From the NCBI GenBank assembly GCA_964244115.1, contig CAXTHM010000006.1, positions 1 through 64,000 of the forward strand: DNA of 64,000 nt. Reading direction: 5' to 3'. A model generated the notes under the pieces. The model was not told the origin of the DNA and did not search any database. It saw nothing but the letters and a program-made list of their open reading frames with translations. Each line of letters begins with the position of its first letter. Position 1 is the first letter of the stretch. Shown here in pieces: positions 34,422 through 43,577 of this stretch. Position numbers and translations under genes: made by a program. Source of the stretch: CADCWK01 sp964244115. GTDB lineage: Bacteria > Chloroflexota > Chloroflexia > Thermomicrobiales > UBA6265.

Positions 34422-35669
34422 ATGACAGCCGAGACGAGACGGACCGACGCCGCGACCCCGCCCGGGGCCGGCATCGCCACCGCACCGGCCTCCGGGTCAC
34501 CACTGGAGGTCTTCCGGGTGTTCCTCGGGCTTGGCCTGACCTCGTTCGGTGGGCCGGTCGCCCATCTGGGGTACTTCCAGGAGGCGCTCGTCCGGCGGCG
34601 GCGCTGGCTGGCGGACGAGGAGTACGCCGACATCGTCGCGCTCTGCCAGGTCCTGCCGGGGCCGACAAGCAGCCAGGTCGGGCTGATGGTCGGGCTGCGC
34701 CGGGCCGGGATCGCCGGGGCGGTCGCGGCCTGGGCGGGCTTCACGCTGCCGTCGGCGCTCCTGATGACCGTCTTCGCGCTCGGCCTGAACGTGTTCGACA
34801 ACGCCGTCGGCGAGGGCCTCATCCACGGCCTCAAGGTCGTCGCGGTCGCGGTCGTCGCCCTGGCGGTCTGGAGCATGGCCCGGACGCTCTGGTCGGACCG
34901 GTTCCGAGTCACGGTCGGGTTGGCCGCCGCGATCCTCGTCCTGCTCTGGCCGACGGCGATCGGTCAGGTGCTCGTGCTGGCGGCGGCGGCCGTCGCGGGG
35001 ATCACGCTGCTGGCCCGCGGGTCGCCGGCGCCGGCCGTCGCTGGGGATGAGCCAGCTTTCGAGTGGATCGGTCGGCGGCTCGCAGCAACCTGCCTGGCGC
35101 TGTTCGGCGGGCTGCTGGTCGGCCTGCCGGTGCTGGCCGCCGTCGCGGACACGCAACTCGTCGACCTGTTCGACGGGTTCTACCGGTCCGGCTCACTGGT
35201 CTTCGGCGGTGGGCACGTCGTGCTGCCGCTGCTGGAATCGGAGGTCGTTCCCAACGGCTGGGTGACGCCGGACGAGTTCACGGCGGGGTACGGGCTGGCG
35301 CAGGCGATCCCCGGACCGCTGTTCACGTTCGCCGCCTATCTCGGCGGGGTCACGCACGGCATCATCGGGGCCATCGTGGCGCTGGTGGCGATCTTCCTGC
35401 CGTCGTTCCTGCTCGTCTTCGGCGTCGTGCCATTCTGGGCGGCGGTCCGGCGTCGCCCGGCGGTGCTGGCGGCGCTGGCCGGGGTCAACGCGGCGGTCGT
35501 CGGGATCCTGCTGGCGGCGCTCTACGATCCGATCTGGACCAGCGCGATCGGCCGGCCGGAGGACCTGGCGCTGGCCCTCGGCGCGGTCGGCGCACTGGCC
35601 TGGTGGAAGGTCCCGCCGTGGCTGGTCGTGCTGGCGGCGGCCGGGGTCGGCATCCTGATCGTCCCGTGA
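34422..35669 (+). CDS. chrA: Chromate transporter, two-domain
   Basis: A 415-residue CHR family protein with two homologous halves of about six helices. The first has LGLTSFGGPVAHLGYFQEAL and CQVLPGPTSSQVGLMVG, the second GSLVFGGGHVVLPLLESEVV and GLAQAIPGPLFTFAAYLGG. These are the paired FGGP / FGGG and PGP motifs of the family. It exports chromate, possibly in exchange with sulfate. GGGGAGGGGAG stands before the ATG at 34422. Confidence 0.93.
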   Translation: MTAETRRTDAATPPGAGIATAPASGSPLEVFRVFLGLGLTSFGGPVAHLGYFQEALVRRRRWLADEEYADIVALCQVLPGPTSSQVGLMVGLRRAGIAGAVAAWAGFTLPSALLMTVFALGLNVFDNAVGEGLIHGLKVVAVAVVALAVWSMARTLWSDRFRVTVGLAAAILVLLWPTAIGQVLVLAAAAVAGITLLARGSPAPAVAGDEPAFEWIGRRLAATCLALFGGLLVGLPVLAAVADTQLVDLFDGFYRSGSLVFGGGHVVLPLLESEVVPNGWVTPDEFTAGYGLAQAIPGPLFTFAAYLGGVTHGIIGAIVALVAIFLPSFLLVFGVVPFWAAVRRRPAVLAALAGVNAAVVGILLAALYDPIWTSAIGRPEDLALALGAVGALAWWKVPPWLVVLAAAGVGILIVP

Positions 35670-35692
35670 CGGGTGGGGTCGTGCGGTCTTGA

Positions 35693-35920
35693 CGTAGGGG
35701 CGAAGCTTGCGAGCCAGGCCGCCGCAGCGGCCTTCGCCCCGCAGGGCGATACCTGTCTCCACCATCGACCTGTTCCAGATGGCGAATGCTCAATCCATGT
35801 TGACTGTTGAGCGATGCGGTTTGTTCCATCAAGCACGGTTGAACCCGGTGTGCCGGTTATCGCCCCGCGGGGCGATGGCGCCTACGGGCGCCGGTCAGGG
35901 CAAGCCCGTGACCCTACGAC
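35693..35920. repeat. Family B repeat
   Basis: The left end (GTAGGGGCGAAGCTTGCGAG) matches the copy at 142. The right end, GGCAAGCCCGTGACCCTACG, matches the copy at 16604. The two ends are therefore of different sub-types. It fills the gap between convergent chrA and the PIG-L gene. Confidence 0.75.
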
Positions 35921-35998
35921 ATGGACGACGCGGCGCCGGTGCGGCAACTCGACGATTGGTCGCACTTACGGCGCGGATGACCAGACGACGGTCACTGG

Positions 35999-36736
35999 TC
36001 AGTCCAGCTTGAGGTAGCGGTAGCCCTCGGCCAGTTCGCCGTTGCCCGGGTGCTCCTGGGCGGTCCGGGCGGACCACTCGCGGACCATCGGCGCCGGGTC
36101 CCAGTCGCCCACCTGGCTGACGTGGGCCTTCAGGGACGCGACCTTGGTGTCGAAGTAGTCGGTGATGTCGACCCAGATGTTGGCGTCCTGGGTGCCGGTG
36201 ACATAGACCTCACGGACCTTGTGCGTCTCCAGCCCCTCGGCGAGCAGCTCGGGGAACGTCATGCGGTCGCGGGCAGCGGGGTAGACCGCGTCGAGGGTGG
36301 CCTGCCCGGCGGCGCGGTGGTCGGGGTGGTTGAGGTAGCCGGTGCCGACGAACTGGACGGTCGGGTCCTGACAGATCACCACGTCCGGGCGGAGCTGACG
36401 GATGACGCGGGTGACGTCCCGGCGGAGATCGAGGTCCGGGACGAGGGTCGCGTCGCTGTGGCGGAGGAAGATGACGTCCTTGACGCCGAGGACGGCGCAG
36501 GCGGCGCGCTGCTCGCCCTCTCGGGTCGCGACGAGCATCTCCGGGGTGACGGCCGGGTCGGAGCTGCCCTTGTCGCCACTGGTCAGCAGGACGTAAGAGA
36601 CCTCGCGCCCCTCGGCCACCCAACGGGCGACGGTGCCGGAGCAGCTGAACTCGGCGTCGTCCGGATGGGCGACGATGACGGCGACCCGGATCGGGGCGGT
36701 CTCAGCGGCGGGGGTCTGGGTGTCGCTCTCGGTCAT
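35999..36736 (-). CDS. PIG-L family deacetylase
   Basis: A 245-residue LmbE-like zinc hydrolase. Zinc and catalytic residues are H24 and D26/D27 in AHPDDAEF and H137/H140 in NHPDHRA. Such enzymes remove N-acetyl groups from GlcNAc-type substrates (mycothiol or bacillithiol synthesis, glycolipids). The substrate here is unknown. The length is normal. It stands alone next to repeat DNA. Confidence 0.9.
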   Translation of the reverse strand: MTESDTQTPAAETAPIRVAVIVAHPDDAEFSCSGTVARWVAEGREVSYVLLTSGDKGSSDPAVTPEMLVATREGEQRAACAVLGVKDVIFLRHSDATLVPDLDLRRDVTRVIRQLRPDVVICQDPTVQFVGTGYLNHPDHRAAGQATLDAVYPAARDRMTFPELLAEGLETHKVREVYVTGTQDANIWVDITDYFDTKVASLKAHVSQVGDWDPAPMVREWSARTAQEHPGNGELAEGYRYLKLD

Positions 36737-37088
36737 GGGTTGATCTCGTCTCCTGGGTAGGGGCGGACACGTTCGTTCTGCGAAGAGTATCCAACAGGGA
36801 CACGGCTATGTGAGCGCATCCGACAGGATGCCTGAACGAATGACCCAGGGCTGCCGGGTATCGGGTGGTCAGATGGATTACGGTCCGATCAGGAGACCCA
36901 TCATCCGATTACAATGATGACATCGCACAGATGGATGCCTGCCCTGATTTCCTGCGAAAGGAAGTCGAGAAAACACGATGACGACACTGAACACGCCGCC
37001 GCGACCTCCCGCCCCCCCTCCACCGGGACCATCCAACATCCTCGTCCGAACCCCCAATCCATACCCGTTTCCGCGCGACGACCGCCCT
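36737..37088. other. Intergenic region without a supported gene
   Basis: Lower GC than the surroundings, with a Pro-coding low-complexity CCTCCCGCCCCCCCTCC tract near 37003. No gene is supported. Confidence 0.45.
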
Positions 37089-37664
37089 TCAAAGTAGGAC
37101 GATGAACAGGACAGCAGCTGCCAGGCAAAGGGCTTCGACGTAGAGAGCCGTCTGTGTCCAGCCCACCCACTTGGCCTTCGTCGAGAGGGTTCTCTCGTTG
37201 CGGTCGATCGAGGCGCGATATTCGTCGCCTACCCACCGTTTGAGCGAGCGACCGCCGAGTGGCTTGGCGGCGTACTCGTCGACGTATCCGCCAAGTGTGC
37301 TGATCGATGGCCGGTATTCGAGTTGGCGTGAGCGGTTCGCCAGGATCGCGAACCCGATCAGAAAGACGAAGGCGATGATCGCGGCGATCAACGCCCAGAT
37401 AGACCGGACGGGTAGCGAAACCTGCGAGAGATTGAGCAGGGCCCCGGTAATCGGCAGGACGAGGATGCCCGTGCCGAAGGTCTACGTGATCTTGCCATCG
37501 AGTTGATCGAACGAACTGGTCTGGGCGGCCAGAAAATATTGGGCCGCGTCGTGATAGACCTCTTCCGGGGCGATATCGGTAACGTCGTCCGAGTCATGAT
37601 CAAATGATGTCAGTCTCGATGAAGCGGGAGACAATCGCTTCTTTCTGAAAATGCGATGAAGCAT
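37089..37664 (-). pseudogene. Membrane protein interrupted by one in-frame amber codon
   Basis: Two halves are in the same frame, separated only by a TAG at 37482-37484. The N-terminal half starts at ATG 37664 (MLHRIFRKKRLSP) and includes YHDAAQYFLAAQTSSFDQLD. After the TAG the frame continues TFGTGILVLPITGALLNL and has two to three helices (IWALIAAIIAFVFLIGFAI and a final TALYVEALCLAAAVLFIVLL). The arrangement, a short soluble start ending in FDQLDGK just before helices, recalls small two-helix effector-like proteins. Intact length would be about 191 residues. A point mutation or a sequencing error could explain the stop. Codons are less G/C-ending than in neighbours. Confidence 0.7.
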
Positions 37665-37809
37665 GTCGGTCCTCACAGGGCTGAACATCGGGCCATTACC
37701 GACAGATCTAACCGATGATACCGATTCTCCTGATATCCGGTGCGCCATTCCCGAGATCGTCCGTTGTTCGGCCCGGTCCGATTCCAATCCATGTTGAAGA
37801 GGTCACCCG

Positions 37810-38574
37810 TCAGGTCAGGCGCCGGATCGAGGTGGCGCGGCCGGCGGCGGTGGTGACGAGGACGGCGGCGAGGGTCATCGGGCCGTCGGCGAGGGCGGTC
37901 AGGGTGGCCGGGTCGCGGTCGCCGCGGATCTCGGCGGCGATGACGTGGGCCGCGAGACCGCCGGCCCCGCCGGACGGGCCGGTGAAGCCGACCTCGGTCA
38001 CGAAGGCGGTGCCGCCGGGGAGGATGTCGAGCGGCAGGCTGGGTTCATGGGTGTGGGTGCCGAGGACGGCGGCGGCGTGCCCGTCGATGGCGAGGGCGAA
38101 GCCGCGCTTGCCCTGCGGTTCCATTCCGTGGAGATCGACGACGACCGTGCCGCGGCGGTCGATCGTCTGCCAGGCGGACCAGAGCGGGGTTGCGGCGGCG
38201 ATGGCATCGCGCATCGCGAGGTTGACGACGGTGACGGGTTCTCCGGCGACGTCGACGGTGACGCTGCCGTGGCCGGGCAGGTCGGGTGAGACGTTGGCTG
38301 GCCGGAGGACGCGGGGGTGGGCGAGGACGGCGGCGGCGTCCGGGTGATCCCAGGTGTGGTTGCCGCCGGTGATCACGTCGACGCCGGCGGCGACGAGCCG
38401 ATCGACCGTCTGCCAGTCGGTGCCGTAGGTGTTGGTCGCGGCGTCGAAGGTCGCGTTCTCGGCGTTGACGATGACGAGATCGACGGCGTGGTCGGCGCGT
38501 AGTCGAGGGATGCGGTCGGCGACCCAGGCGACGGCGGGGCGGCCGACGAGGTCGCCGATGAAGAGGATGTTCAC
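37810..38574 (-). CDS. YmdB-like metallophosphoesterase (TIGR00282 family)
   Basis: A 254-residue phosphoesterase with the metal set of the family: D8 (FIGDLVG), E39/N40 in NAENAT, N72/H73 in GGNHTWDH and a GTHTHEP motif near the C-terminus. B. subtilis YmdB hydrolyses cyclic nucleotides and influences development. GTG at 38574, with AGGAG upstream, begins directly at the conserved strand; a longer frame upstream runs into repeat DNA and is rejected. Confidence 0.88.
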   Translation of the reverse strand: MNILFIGDLVGRPAVAWVADRIPRLRADHAVDLVIVNAENATFDAATNTYGTDWQTVDRLVAAGVDVITGGNHTWDHPDAAAVLAHPRVLRPANVSPDLPGHGSVTVDVAGEPVTVVNLAMRDAIAAATPLWSAWQTIDRRGTVVVDLHGMEPQGKRGFALAIDGHAAAVLGTHTHEPSLPLDILPGGTAFVTEVGFTGPSGGAGGLAAHVIAAEIRGDRDPATLTALADGPMTLAAVLVTTAAGRATSIRRLT

Positions 38575-38637
38575 GGGCGGGTGTGCTCCTGCGGCTAGTG
38601 TGAGGCGATTGGGTTCAGGATTCACTGGACTTATGTG

Positions 38638-38743
38638 GTGGCGGAGCAGACCTCTCCCCCGACCCCTCTCCGGCTCACCTGCTCGCTCACCCGCTGACGC
38701 GGCTCTCGCTGCGCTGCGGTTCACAGGTGCCCAGAGAGGGGAG
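38638..38743. repeat. Family A hairpin repeat
   Basis: Complete copy from GGCGGAGCAGACCTCTCCCC to GTGCCCAGAGAGGGGAG, without the terminal inverted repeats of the MITE-like elements. It lies between the YmdB-like gene and the DUF2064 gene, both minus strand. Confidence 0.8.
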
Positions 38744-38833
38744 ATCTGCCGCCTCTTGCGACCGGGAGCGCCAAGCAGAAGGCGGTGTCGTTCCGAGTTT
38801 GAGCGTGCATCCTACCGCCACTCCGCTCGGGAA

Positions 38834-39652
38834 TCATCTCCCCGATGTCGAGTTGCCGATTGTCGTCAGGGCGCCGTGGGCGATGAGGCCGAGCTCATGG
38901 AGGGCGGCCCAGGTGGCCGGGGCGGCGGTACCGTCTGGGCGGAGCGTGGCGATCAGGGTGGCGAGGTCGTCGGTGACGTCGATGTCGAACGACTCGGGCA
39001 GTTCGGCCAGCGACAGGCCGAGTTCGGCGGCGCGGGCGACGAGGGCGTCGGCGGCCTGGGCGGTGCTCATCGGGGCGCCGGTGATGATGTCGTGGAAGCC
39101 ACGGCCACCGATCAGGTAGTAACCGCCGTCGTGGACGCGGCCCAGCGCGACGTCGTGCTGATGCAGCGCGGCGAAGGCACCGGCGACGGCGGACGGTTGG
39201 AGCTGCGGCGAGTCGGACGCGATCAGGACCGTCCGGGCGTAACCCTGGTCGTGGCCCCAGCGGAGGAGGTTGACCTGGCGGACGCCCCAGTCCGGGCCGA
39301 CCTGCGGGATGACGTGGTCCGGGGCGGGGGCGTCTGGCGCGATCTCGGCGATCAGGCCGGCGAAGTCGGCGTCGGCCGGGGTAAAGCCCCAGCCGAGGTC
39401 GTAGCCGAGGTCGGCGGCGGCATCTGCGAAGCGGCGGGCGATGTCGGTCAGGAAGGCTTCGTAGAGCCGGGCGGCGACCGCGTCGGTCAGTGTGGCGCCG
39501 AGCCGGGTCTTGGCCAGGCCCGGCAGCGGCATCTTGCCGCCGATGATGAGCAGGTCGTCATGGCGGCGGGAATTGGGCGACGCGGTCTGGGGCACGGGCG
39601 ATCTCCGGGTCGGACCACCGTTCGGCGGCGCGTGAGGGGTGTCGGAGGGCAT
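38834..39652 (-). CDS. DUF2064 glycosyltransferase-like protein (TIGR04282 type)
   Basis: A 272-residue nucleotidyl/glycosyl-transferase fold protein. The signature GGKMPLPGLAKTRLGATLT replaces the usual AKxPxPGxVKTRL. Further motifs are VLIASDSPQLQP (SDSP) and VHDGGYYLIGGRG. It is typical of small glycan loci and sits 29 bases after the GT39 gene on the same strand. The ATG at 39652 is chosen; earlier ones overlap the GT39 gene. The exact reaction is unknown. Confidence 0.8.
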   Translation of the reverse strand: MPSDTPHAPPNGGPTRRSPVPQTASPNSRRHDDLLIIGGKMPLPGLAKTRLGATLTDAVAARLYEAFLTDIARRFADAAADLGYDLGWGFTPADADFAGLIAEIAPDAPAPDHVIPQVGPDWGVRQVNLLRWGHDQGYARTVLIASDSPQLQPSAVAGAFAALHQHDVALGRVHDGGYYLIGGRGFHDIITGAPMSTAQAADALVARAAELGLSLAELPESFDIDVTDDLATLIATLRPDGTAAPATWAALHELGLIAHGALTTIGNSTSGR

Positions 39653-39681
39653 CGGAGACGATTGGGCCGACCGGCGACCGG

Positions 39682-41538
39682 TCAGAGGCGGCGGAGGAGG
39701 AACAGGCGCTGGGGGTCGTCGCGGAGCCAGGCGTCGTAGAGGCGGGACTCGACGATCGTGTAACCGTCCCGGGGGGTGCCGCTGATGACATACGACGAGT
39801 CGGTCGGGGACCCGTAGAAGTAGACCCACCAGGGACCGCCGTAGGGTGTCCGTGAGGTGATGTTGTTATCCAGCCCGTAGGTGTAGAGCTGGTAGCCGTC
39901 CCAGGCGGCGCCGGCGTCGAGCTGCTGGTTGGTGATGCCGATACTGTTGGCGTAGCGGGCGTAATCCCAGACGGAGTCCATGTAGACGAGGTAGTCGCGG
40001 GTGCCCATGACCGAATAGACCGCGACGGCGGCGATCATCGCCCAGCCGAGCGGCTGGAACAGCCGGCGGTCGCGCAGCGCCCAGAGGACGAGCATGATCG
40101 TCAGTGGTACGAGCGGGAGCAGGTAGCGGTCGAGCGAGTAGCCGCGCTCGATGTACTGGAAGGACGGCGGCAGGATCCCGACGACCTGGACCGCCAGCAT
40201 CGCGACGACCAGCCCGGCCCGGGAGCGCAGGACAGTTCGCGCCGAACCGATCCGGCTGGCGAGGATGGCGAGCATGAGCAGGGCGCCGAGGACCGCCGCC
40301 ACCGTCAGCCAGCGCCGGAATCCCAGATCCCACAGCGCGGGACGCGAGCCGAGGACATCGGGCGGGCCGATCCCGCTCCAGCCGACGAACTGGCCGATGT
40401 AGGGCATGAACCGGCCGAGGGACCAGAGCGAGGCAACGCCGACCAGCATGACCGCCTGCAGGCCCCAGAACACGACCCAGCCGCCGACCCGCATCCCGCC
40501 CAGGACGCGCGGCAGCCCGAACACGGCCGGCAGGGACAGCGGCAGCGTCAGGATGCCGAGGTAGACGATCTCGATGTAGGAGAGATTGCGAAAGAGCGTC
40601 CAGGCGCCCGCCCAGCCGAGGTCAAGGGCCGCGCCGAGAAAGCCGGTCTGGACGGCCGGGACCTCATTGAAGAAGCGCAGCCAGAGGTAGTAGCCGATCA
40701 GCATCACCGCTGTTGGACCGCCGACCCGGAGCAGCAGCAGGAGCGGGCCGAGGGTGATGCGCCAGGACCGGGACGGCCAGAGCTGCCCGGCCACGAGGAG
40801 GTAGAGCGCGACGCCGACCGGGATCAGCGCGCCCTGCTGCCGGGTGAGGAAGGCGAGCCCGGCGACCAGTGAGCCGGCGACGAGCCAGCGGTTGCCGCCG
40901 CCGAGGACCGCGGGCCGGGTGTCGGGATCGGCGCCGTCCGGCGAGCCGGTGTCGGGGCCGCGACGGATGCCGTGGACATAACAGGCGGTGCTGATGATGA
41001 GCAGCGACGTGAAGTAGGGGTCGGTCATGAAGGTGTAGGCGAGCGAGAAGGTCAGCGGGTTGAACAGGTAGACGGCTGTGCCGAGGGCGGCGCGTCCCTT
41101 CGTCACGCCGAGGTCGCGGCCCAACGCATAGAGGGCGGCGGCGCCGAGGGCGACCATGACGACGGTGGCGAGGCGCATGACGCCGAGCGACATCCCGAAG
41201 ACCGTCCCGAACAGGGCGCCCCAGAGGATCTGGAAGACGGCCGTCGCGGCGACCGCCGGCAGGACGGTCAGGCGGCCCTCATCGAGGAGGATCTCGACGG
41301 AGCGGGTGTAGCCCCAGTCGTCGGTCGTGGCGACGTCGAGCAGGGTTGGGACGATGAAGGCGGTCGCGGCGAAGGCGGCGAGGACGAGGAGCAGGGCGAG
41401 GTGGGTGCGGAGGTGACGGAGGGTGGCGGCGAGACCGCTCCTAAACCGGGCCGGGGTCTCGCCGCGGCTCACTCGCGGAGCGGGGCTCTCGGCCTCGGGA
41501 GGTGCTGGCAGGGATTCGGGAACCGTCGGGGCGGTCAT
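39682..41538 (-). CDS. GT39-type membrane glycosyltransferase (ArnT/PMT fold)
   Basis: A 618-residue protein with about twelve helices after a 45-residue Pro-rich cytoplasmic start. The first extracytoplasmic loop carries the acidic pair in DVATTDDWGYTRS, the catalytic position in this fold, which uses polyprenyl-phosphate sugars. The helix-loop FNPLTFSLAYTFMTDPYFTS follows. The last 110 residues form a soluble outer domain rich in Tyr. It would transfer a sugar to a lipid or protein outside the cell, together with the neighbouring glycan genes. Confidence 0.85.
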   Translation of the reverse strand: MTAPTVPESLPAPPEAESPAPRVSRGETPARFRSGLAATLRHLRTHLALLLVLAAFAATAFIVPTLLDVATTDDWGYTRSVEILLDEGRLTVLPAVAATAVFQILWGALFGTVFGMSLGVMRLATVVMVALGAAALYALGRDLGVTKGRAALGTAVYLFNPLTFSLAYTFMTDPYFTSLLIISTACYVHGIRRGPDTGSPDGADPDTRPAVLGGGNRWLVAGSLVAGLAFLTRQQGALIPVGVALYLLVAGQLWPSRSWRITLGPLLLLLRVGGPTAVMLIGYYLWLRFFNEVPAVQTGFLGAALDLGWAGAWTLFRNLSYIEIVYLGILTLPLSLPAVFGLPRVLGGMRVGGWVVFWGLQAVMLVGVASLWSLGRFMPYIGQFVGWSGIGPPDVLGSRPALWDLGFRRWLTVAAVLGALLMLAILASRIGSARTVLRSRAGLVVAMLAVQVVGILPPSFQYIERGYSLDRYLLPLVPLTIMLVLWALRDRRLFQPLGWAMIAAVAVYSVMGTRDYLVYMDSVWDYARYANSIGITNQQLDAGAAWDGYQLYTYGLDNNITSRTPYGGPWWVYFYGSPTDSSYVISGTPRDGYTIVESRLYDAWLRDDPQRLFLLRRL

Positions 41539-41680
41539 GCTGGCTGCTCCGCTCTCGGTGAGGCGACGACCATTCCGTGACGACGTGAGTCAACCGGGTG
41601 ACCGGGCGCAGTGTCGAGTGGTCTGGAGTCTTGACGCAAGGGGTCGAGTTCCGGCGTCGCGCCTGGGGACGCGTGGCCGT

Positions 41681-41760
41681 CCCCTCCCCCAGCGAAGCGA
41701 GACCCCTCCCCGGCTCGCTTCGCGCTGCGCCGCTCACGCCCGGAGAGGGGCTTTCATGGG
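41681..41760. repeat. Family A hairpin repeat, variant
   Basis: It has CCCCTCCCC arms and the CGCTTCGCGCTGCGCCGCTCACGCCCGGAGAGGGG core seen also at 43453 and 48158. These three form a sub-type lacking the CACCTGCTCGCTCACCCG part. It fills most of the gap between the GT39 gene and the toxin-antitoxin pair. Confidence 0.7.
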
Positions 41761-41891
41761 ACGGCTTCGCCTTTCTTGGTACCCCACCGCCAGTGAAGCG
41801 AGATCTCTCCCACCCCCAGAGGGCGACCGCTGATGGAGAGGGGCTTCATGCTGTCATACTACGATCCAGTTCTATCAGCAGGAGATTCGCG

Positions 41892-42167
41892 ATGCGACGA
41901 CCACATCCAGGGAGCGGGGCCATGCTGATGGTGGAGCGCGGCCAGCCGGTCGTCGCGACCCCACTGATCGAAGACGGCCGGGAAATGGTCTCCTACGCTG
42001 TGGAGACCGGGATCGCTGCTCCGACCGATCTCACCGATTCCATGCGGGATGCCCTTAGCCTGGCCAGTGCTTGGAGTGATCTCGACTGGGATGAGGCAGT
42101 CGAAGCGCTCGACCGGATCCGCCACGAGAGCCAGCCAACCCCTCCAGTCGATCTCACGGGTCTGTGA
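41892..42167 (+). CDS. Antitoxin-like partner of the PIN toxin
   Basis: A 91-residue acidic protein. AGGAG precedes the ATG at 41892; a second ATG at 41922 also has AGGGAG. Its C-terminal half is a predicted helical region rich in Asp/Glu (SAWSDLDWDEAVEALDRIRHES) of the kind that wraps a PIN toxin. The N-terminus shows no clear DNA-binding motif. The stop codon overlaps the toxin GTG by four bases. The antitoxin role is inferred from this coupling and from size. Confidence 0.7.
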   Translation: MRRPHPGSGAMLMVERGQPVVATPLIEDGREMVSYAVETGIAAPTDLTDSMRDALSLASAWSDLDWDEAVEALDRIRHESQPTPPVDLTGL

Positions 42168-42577
42168 GACGGTATCTCCTCGACACGACCCCATTGGCCG
42201 GCTATCTGAGGGGAATCGCGTCGGCGCGTGAGCTGATTGAGCCCTGGATTCGTCGCCAGGAAGCCGCGACGAGCATCCTCGTCTACGGCGAGATCACCGA
42301 ATACAACAAGAGCTTTCCCGATGTCATGCGCCGGCAGGAGCAGCTTCGCCGATTGCTGCGCGAGGTCTCTCCCTACATCCCCACCTTCGAGATCCTTGAG
42401 CGCTACGCGGACGTCCGGCGTCAGTTGCGTCCCCCGCACGGACCGGGATTGATCGGGGATATCGATACGCTGATCGCCGCGACGGCGCTCGAGCACGGTC
42501 TCACCCTGGTCACGACGGACACGGATTACGCTCGCGTCCCCGGTCTTGACCTGATCCTTCTGCCACGCAAGCTATAG
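42164..42577 (+). CDS. vapC: PIN domain toxin (VapC type)
   Basis: A 137-residue PIN ribonuclease. The acidic metal-binding residues are D7 (LLDTTPL), E43 (YGEITEY), D99/D101 (IGDIDTLIAA) and D119/D121 (TTDTDYARV). VapC toxins cut tRNA or rRNA and are held by a co-transcribed antitoxin. GTG overlaps the upstream stop (GTGA). All catalytic residues are present, so it should be active. Confidence 0.9.
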   Translation: MRRYLLDTTPLAGYLRGIASARELIEPWIRRQEAATSILVYGEITEYNKSFPDVMRRQEQLRRLLREVSPYIPTFEILERYADVRRQLRPPHGPGLIGDIDTLIAATALEHGLTLVTTDTDYARVPGLDLILLPRKL

Positions 42578-42588
42578 CCACCGTGGGT

Positions 42589-43383
42589 CTACCGATCGGC
42601 GTCGCGGGGTGGGAAGGGGTGCTCGGCGCGGTCCGGGCGGTCGCGGGCCGAGCGGAGGACGGTACCCATGATGCGCTCGCTGGCCTTGATCGAGGCGCGG
42701 AGGTTGCCGCTGACCTTGCTCTCGCCGCCGGCCCGGACGCGGTAGGAGACCGGAACCTCGGCCAGGCGGAGGCCGGCCCGGGCGGCGCGGGCCATCATCT
42801 CGGTCGACCAGCCGTAGGTCATCTCGGACATGCCGAGCGCGAGGAGCTCCTTGCGCCGAATGACGCGGAACGGACCCAAGTCGGTCGCGCGGACGCCGTA
42901 GCGGAGGCGGAGCGCCCTGGTCGCGACCCAGTTGCCGATGACCTGCTGGGGCAGCAGGGAGCCGCGCTCAGCGGTGCCGCGGGTGCGGGAGCCGGTGACG
43001 AGGTCGGCGGTGCCGGCGATGATCGGGGCGAGCAGGGCGGCGAGGTCGGCCGGGTCGTCGCTGCCGTCGCCGTCCATCTGGATGATGAGGTCGACGTCGC
43101 CGGCGGCGAGGACACCGGTGGCGCAGGCCCGGCCGTAGCCGCGCTGGGGTTCGGAGACGACGAACGCGCCGCCGGTCTCGGCCCGGGCGGCGGTGGCGTC
43201 GGTGGAGCCGTTGTCGACGACGATGACCTGGCGGATGTCGACCGGGTGGCCATCGGTGGCGAGCTGATCGATGTGAGCGTGGAGCTCGACGACGGAGTCT
43301 TCTATGGAGGCGGCCTCGTCGAGGGCCGGGATGACGACGGCGGCGGTGAGGCGGGGGCCATCATACGTTTCGGGGTGGGGCAT
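42589..43383 (-). CDS. GT2 family glycosyltransferase
   Basis: A 264-residue GT-A fold enzyme like dolichyl/polyprenyl-phosphate sugar synthases. It shows AAVVIPALDEAASI at the start, the nucleotide-binding VDNGSTDAT, the metal motif QMDGDGSDDP and the acceptor region TDLGPFRVIRR, with SKVSG near the end. It lacks membrane helices. It could supply the lipid-linked sugar used by the GT39 enzyme. Convergent with vapC, 11 bases away. Confidence 0.88.
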   Translation of the reverse strand: MPHPETYDGPRLTAAVVIPALDEAASIEDSVVELHAHIDQLATDGHPVDIRQVIVVDNGSTDATAARAETGGAFVVSEPQRGYGRACATGVLAAGDVDLIIQMDGDGSDDPADLAALLAPIIAGTADLVTGSRTRGTAERGSLLPQQVIGNWVATRALRLRYGVRATDLGPFRVIRRKELLALGMSEMTYGWSTEMMARAARAGLRLAEVPVSYRVRAGGESKVSGNLRASIKASERIMGTVLRSARDRPDRAEHPFPPRDADR

Positions 43384-43452
43384 GTCGTCGGCTCCATCAG
43401 GTTTGTCGGGTCAGGCGGTGGCGGGGTCGGTTGGTCGTCGTCCGGCGTGTCG

Positions 43453-43527
43453 GTGGCGGAGCAGACCCCTCCCCCGGCCCCTCCCCGGCTCGTTTCGCGC
43501 TGCGGCGCTCACGCCCGGAGAGGGGAG
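43453..43527. repeat. Family A hairpin repeat, variant
   Basis: It starts GGCGGAGCAGACCCCTCCCC and ends GCCCGGAGAGGGGAG, with the CGCGCTGCGGCGCTC core. Located between the GT2 and epimerase genes. Confidence 0.75.
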
Positions 43528-43577
43528 ACGTCCGTTGTAACTGAGTGGGGTACGGTGGCGTAAGAGAGTCTAGGCAC

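Noticed and set aside
42577..42589. Terminator between vapC and the convergent GT2 gene
   Set aside because: Only 11 bases separate the two stops and no hairpin is visible there.
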